In this document: positions 13,391 to 13,405 of the stretch, piece by piece
Position numbering within the stretch: position 1 is the stretch's first letter
Layout of the letters: each line of letters begins with the position of its first letter
Source: DATGCT01 sp964639325
Lineage (GTDB): Bacteria > Patescibacteriota > Minisyncoccia > UBA6257 > GWB1-50-10
Length of the DNA stretch: 13,405 nt
Direction of reading: 5' to 3'
Assembly: GCA_964639325.1 (NCBI GenBank)
Contig: CAZXDO010000034.1
Location: 1 to 13,405 of the forward strand
The notes under the pieces: generated by a model
Seen by the model: the letters and a program-made list of their open reading frames with translations, nothing else
Told to the model about the DNA's origin: nothing
Databases searched by the model: none
Program-made: the position numbers and the translations under genes

Positions 13391-13405
13391 ATGAACAAAT
13401 CAACA
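13391..13405 (+). CDS. First codons of a gene that continues beyond the window
   Basis: ATG followed by four sense codons (MNKST) up to the window edge. Support comes only from the perfect -10 six bases upstream and the divergent promoter layout, so the product cannot be named. If real, it is transcribed away from the small surface protein gene, with the DnaA box and inverted repeat between them. Confidence 0.35.

Noticed and set aside
13305..13403. Longer reading of the small surface protein starting at 13403
   Set aside because: The added 33 residues pass through a perfect extended -10, a DnaA box and an inverted repeat, and they place residues before a normal signal-anchor start.
113..13405. 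Alternative code with UGA read as glycine (Gracilibacteria/Absconditabacteria)
   Set aside because: All families here, with many glycines, are full length in the standard code, so no in-frame UGA is needed.

Overview
This window is an AT-rich stretch of a bacterial chromosome that reads cleanly in the standard code. It is dominated by a complete-looking type IV pilus assembly operon on the minus strand. A member of the Candidate Phyla Radiation (Patescibacteria, Parcubacteria-like) is the likely source, by inference. The reasons are the compact pilM-N-O-(small)-B-T-C-pilin-pilD order with no secretin (PilQ) or lipoprotein PilP, a surface protein with the Pro/Asn-rich 'NVNAPI...QTKEGNLALGG' stretch I associate with Parcubacteria, a large W/G-rich and FN3 surface protein, and A/T-only gene leaders without Shine-Dalgarno sites. 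No 16S rRNA or universal marker gene is present to confirm this.

Layout from right to left on the minus strand. 12807-13304 is a small membrane-anchored, cysteine-containing surface protein. 8400-10820 is an 806-residue secreted FN3/bacterial-repeat protein, closed by a strong bidirectional terminator (8346-8377). 8311 down to 113 is the pilus operon: pilM, pilN-like, pilO-like, a small single-pass protein, pilB, pilT, pilC, a major pilin with its own likely promoter, and pilD. On the plus strand lie a short protein made only of the GreA/GreB C-terminal domain (10931-11164), a four-repeat Ig-like lipoprotein (11412-12743), and the first codons of a gene that leaves the window (13391 onward).

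Functionally, PilM/N/O and the small protein would form the inner-membrane alignment platform. PilC is the membrane core, PilB drives extension, PilT drives retraction, the pilin is the filament subunit, and PilD cleaves it. The FN3 protein just upstream is a candidate surface or pilus-associated adhesin, by position only.

Regulatory signals form a pattern. Four minus-strand units start with an extended -10 (TGnTAnAAT). At least one would give a leaderless mRNA and two more a very short leader. The lipoprotein gene is the exception, with a -35/-10 pair, a longer leader and a clear Shine-Dalgarno site. DnaA-box-like sequences lie in three intergenic regions. A 19-base hairpin-forming repeat occurs twice in opposite orientation, bracketing the pilus locus. 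I saw no tRNA, rRNA, CRISPR array, transposase or prophage gene.
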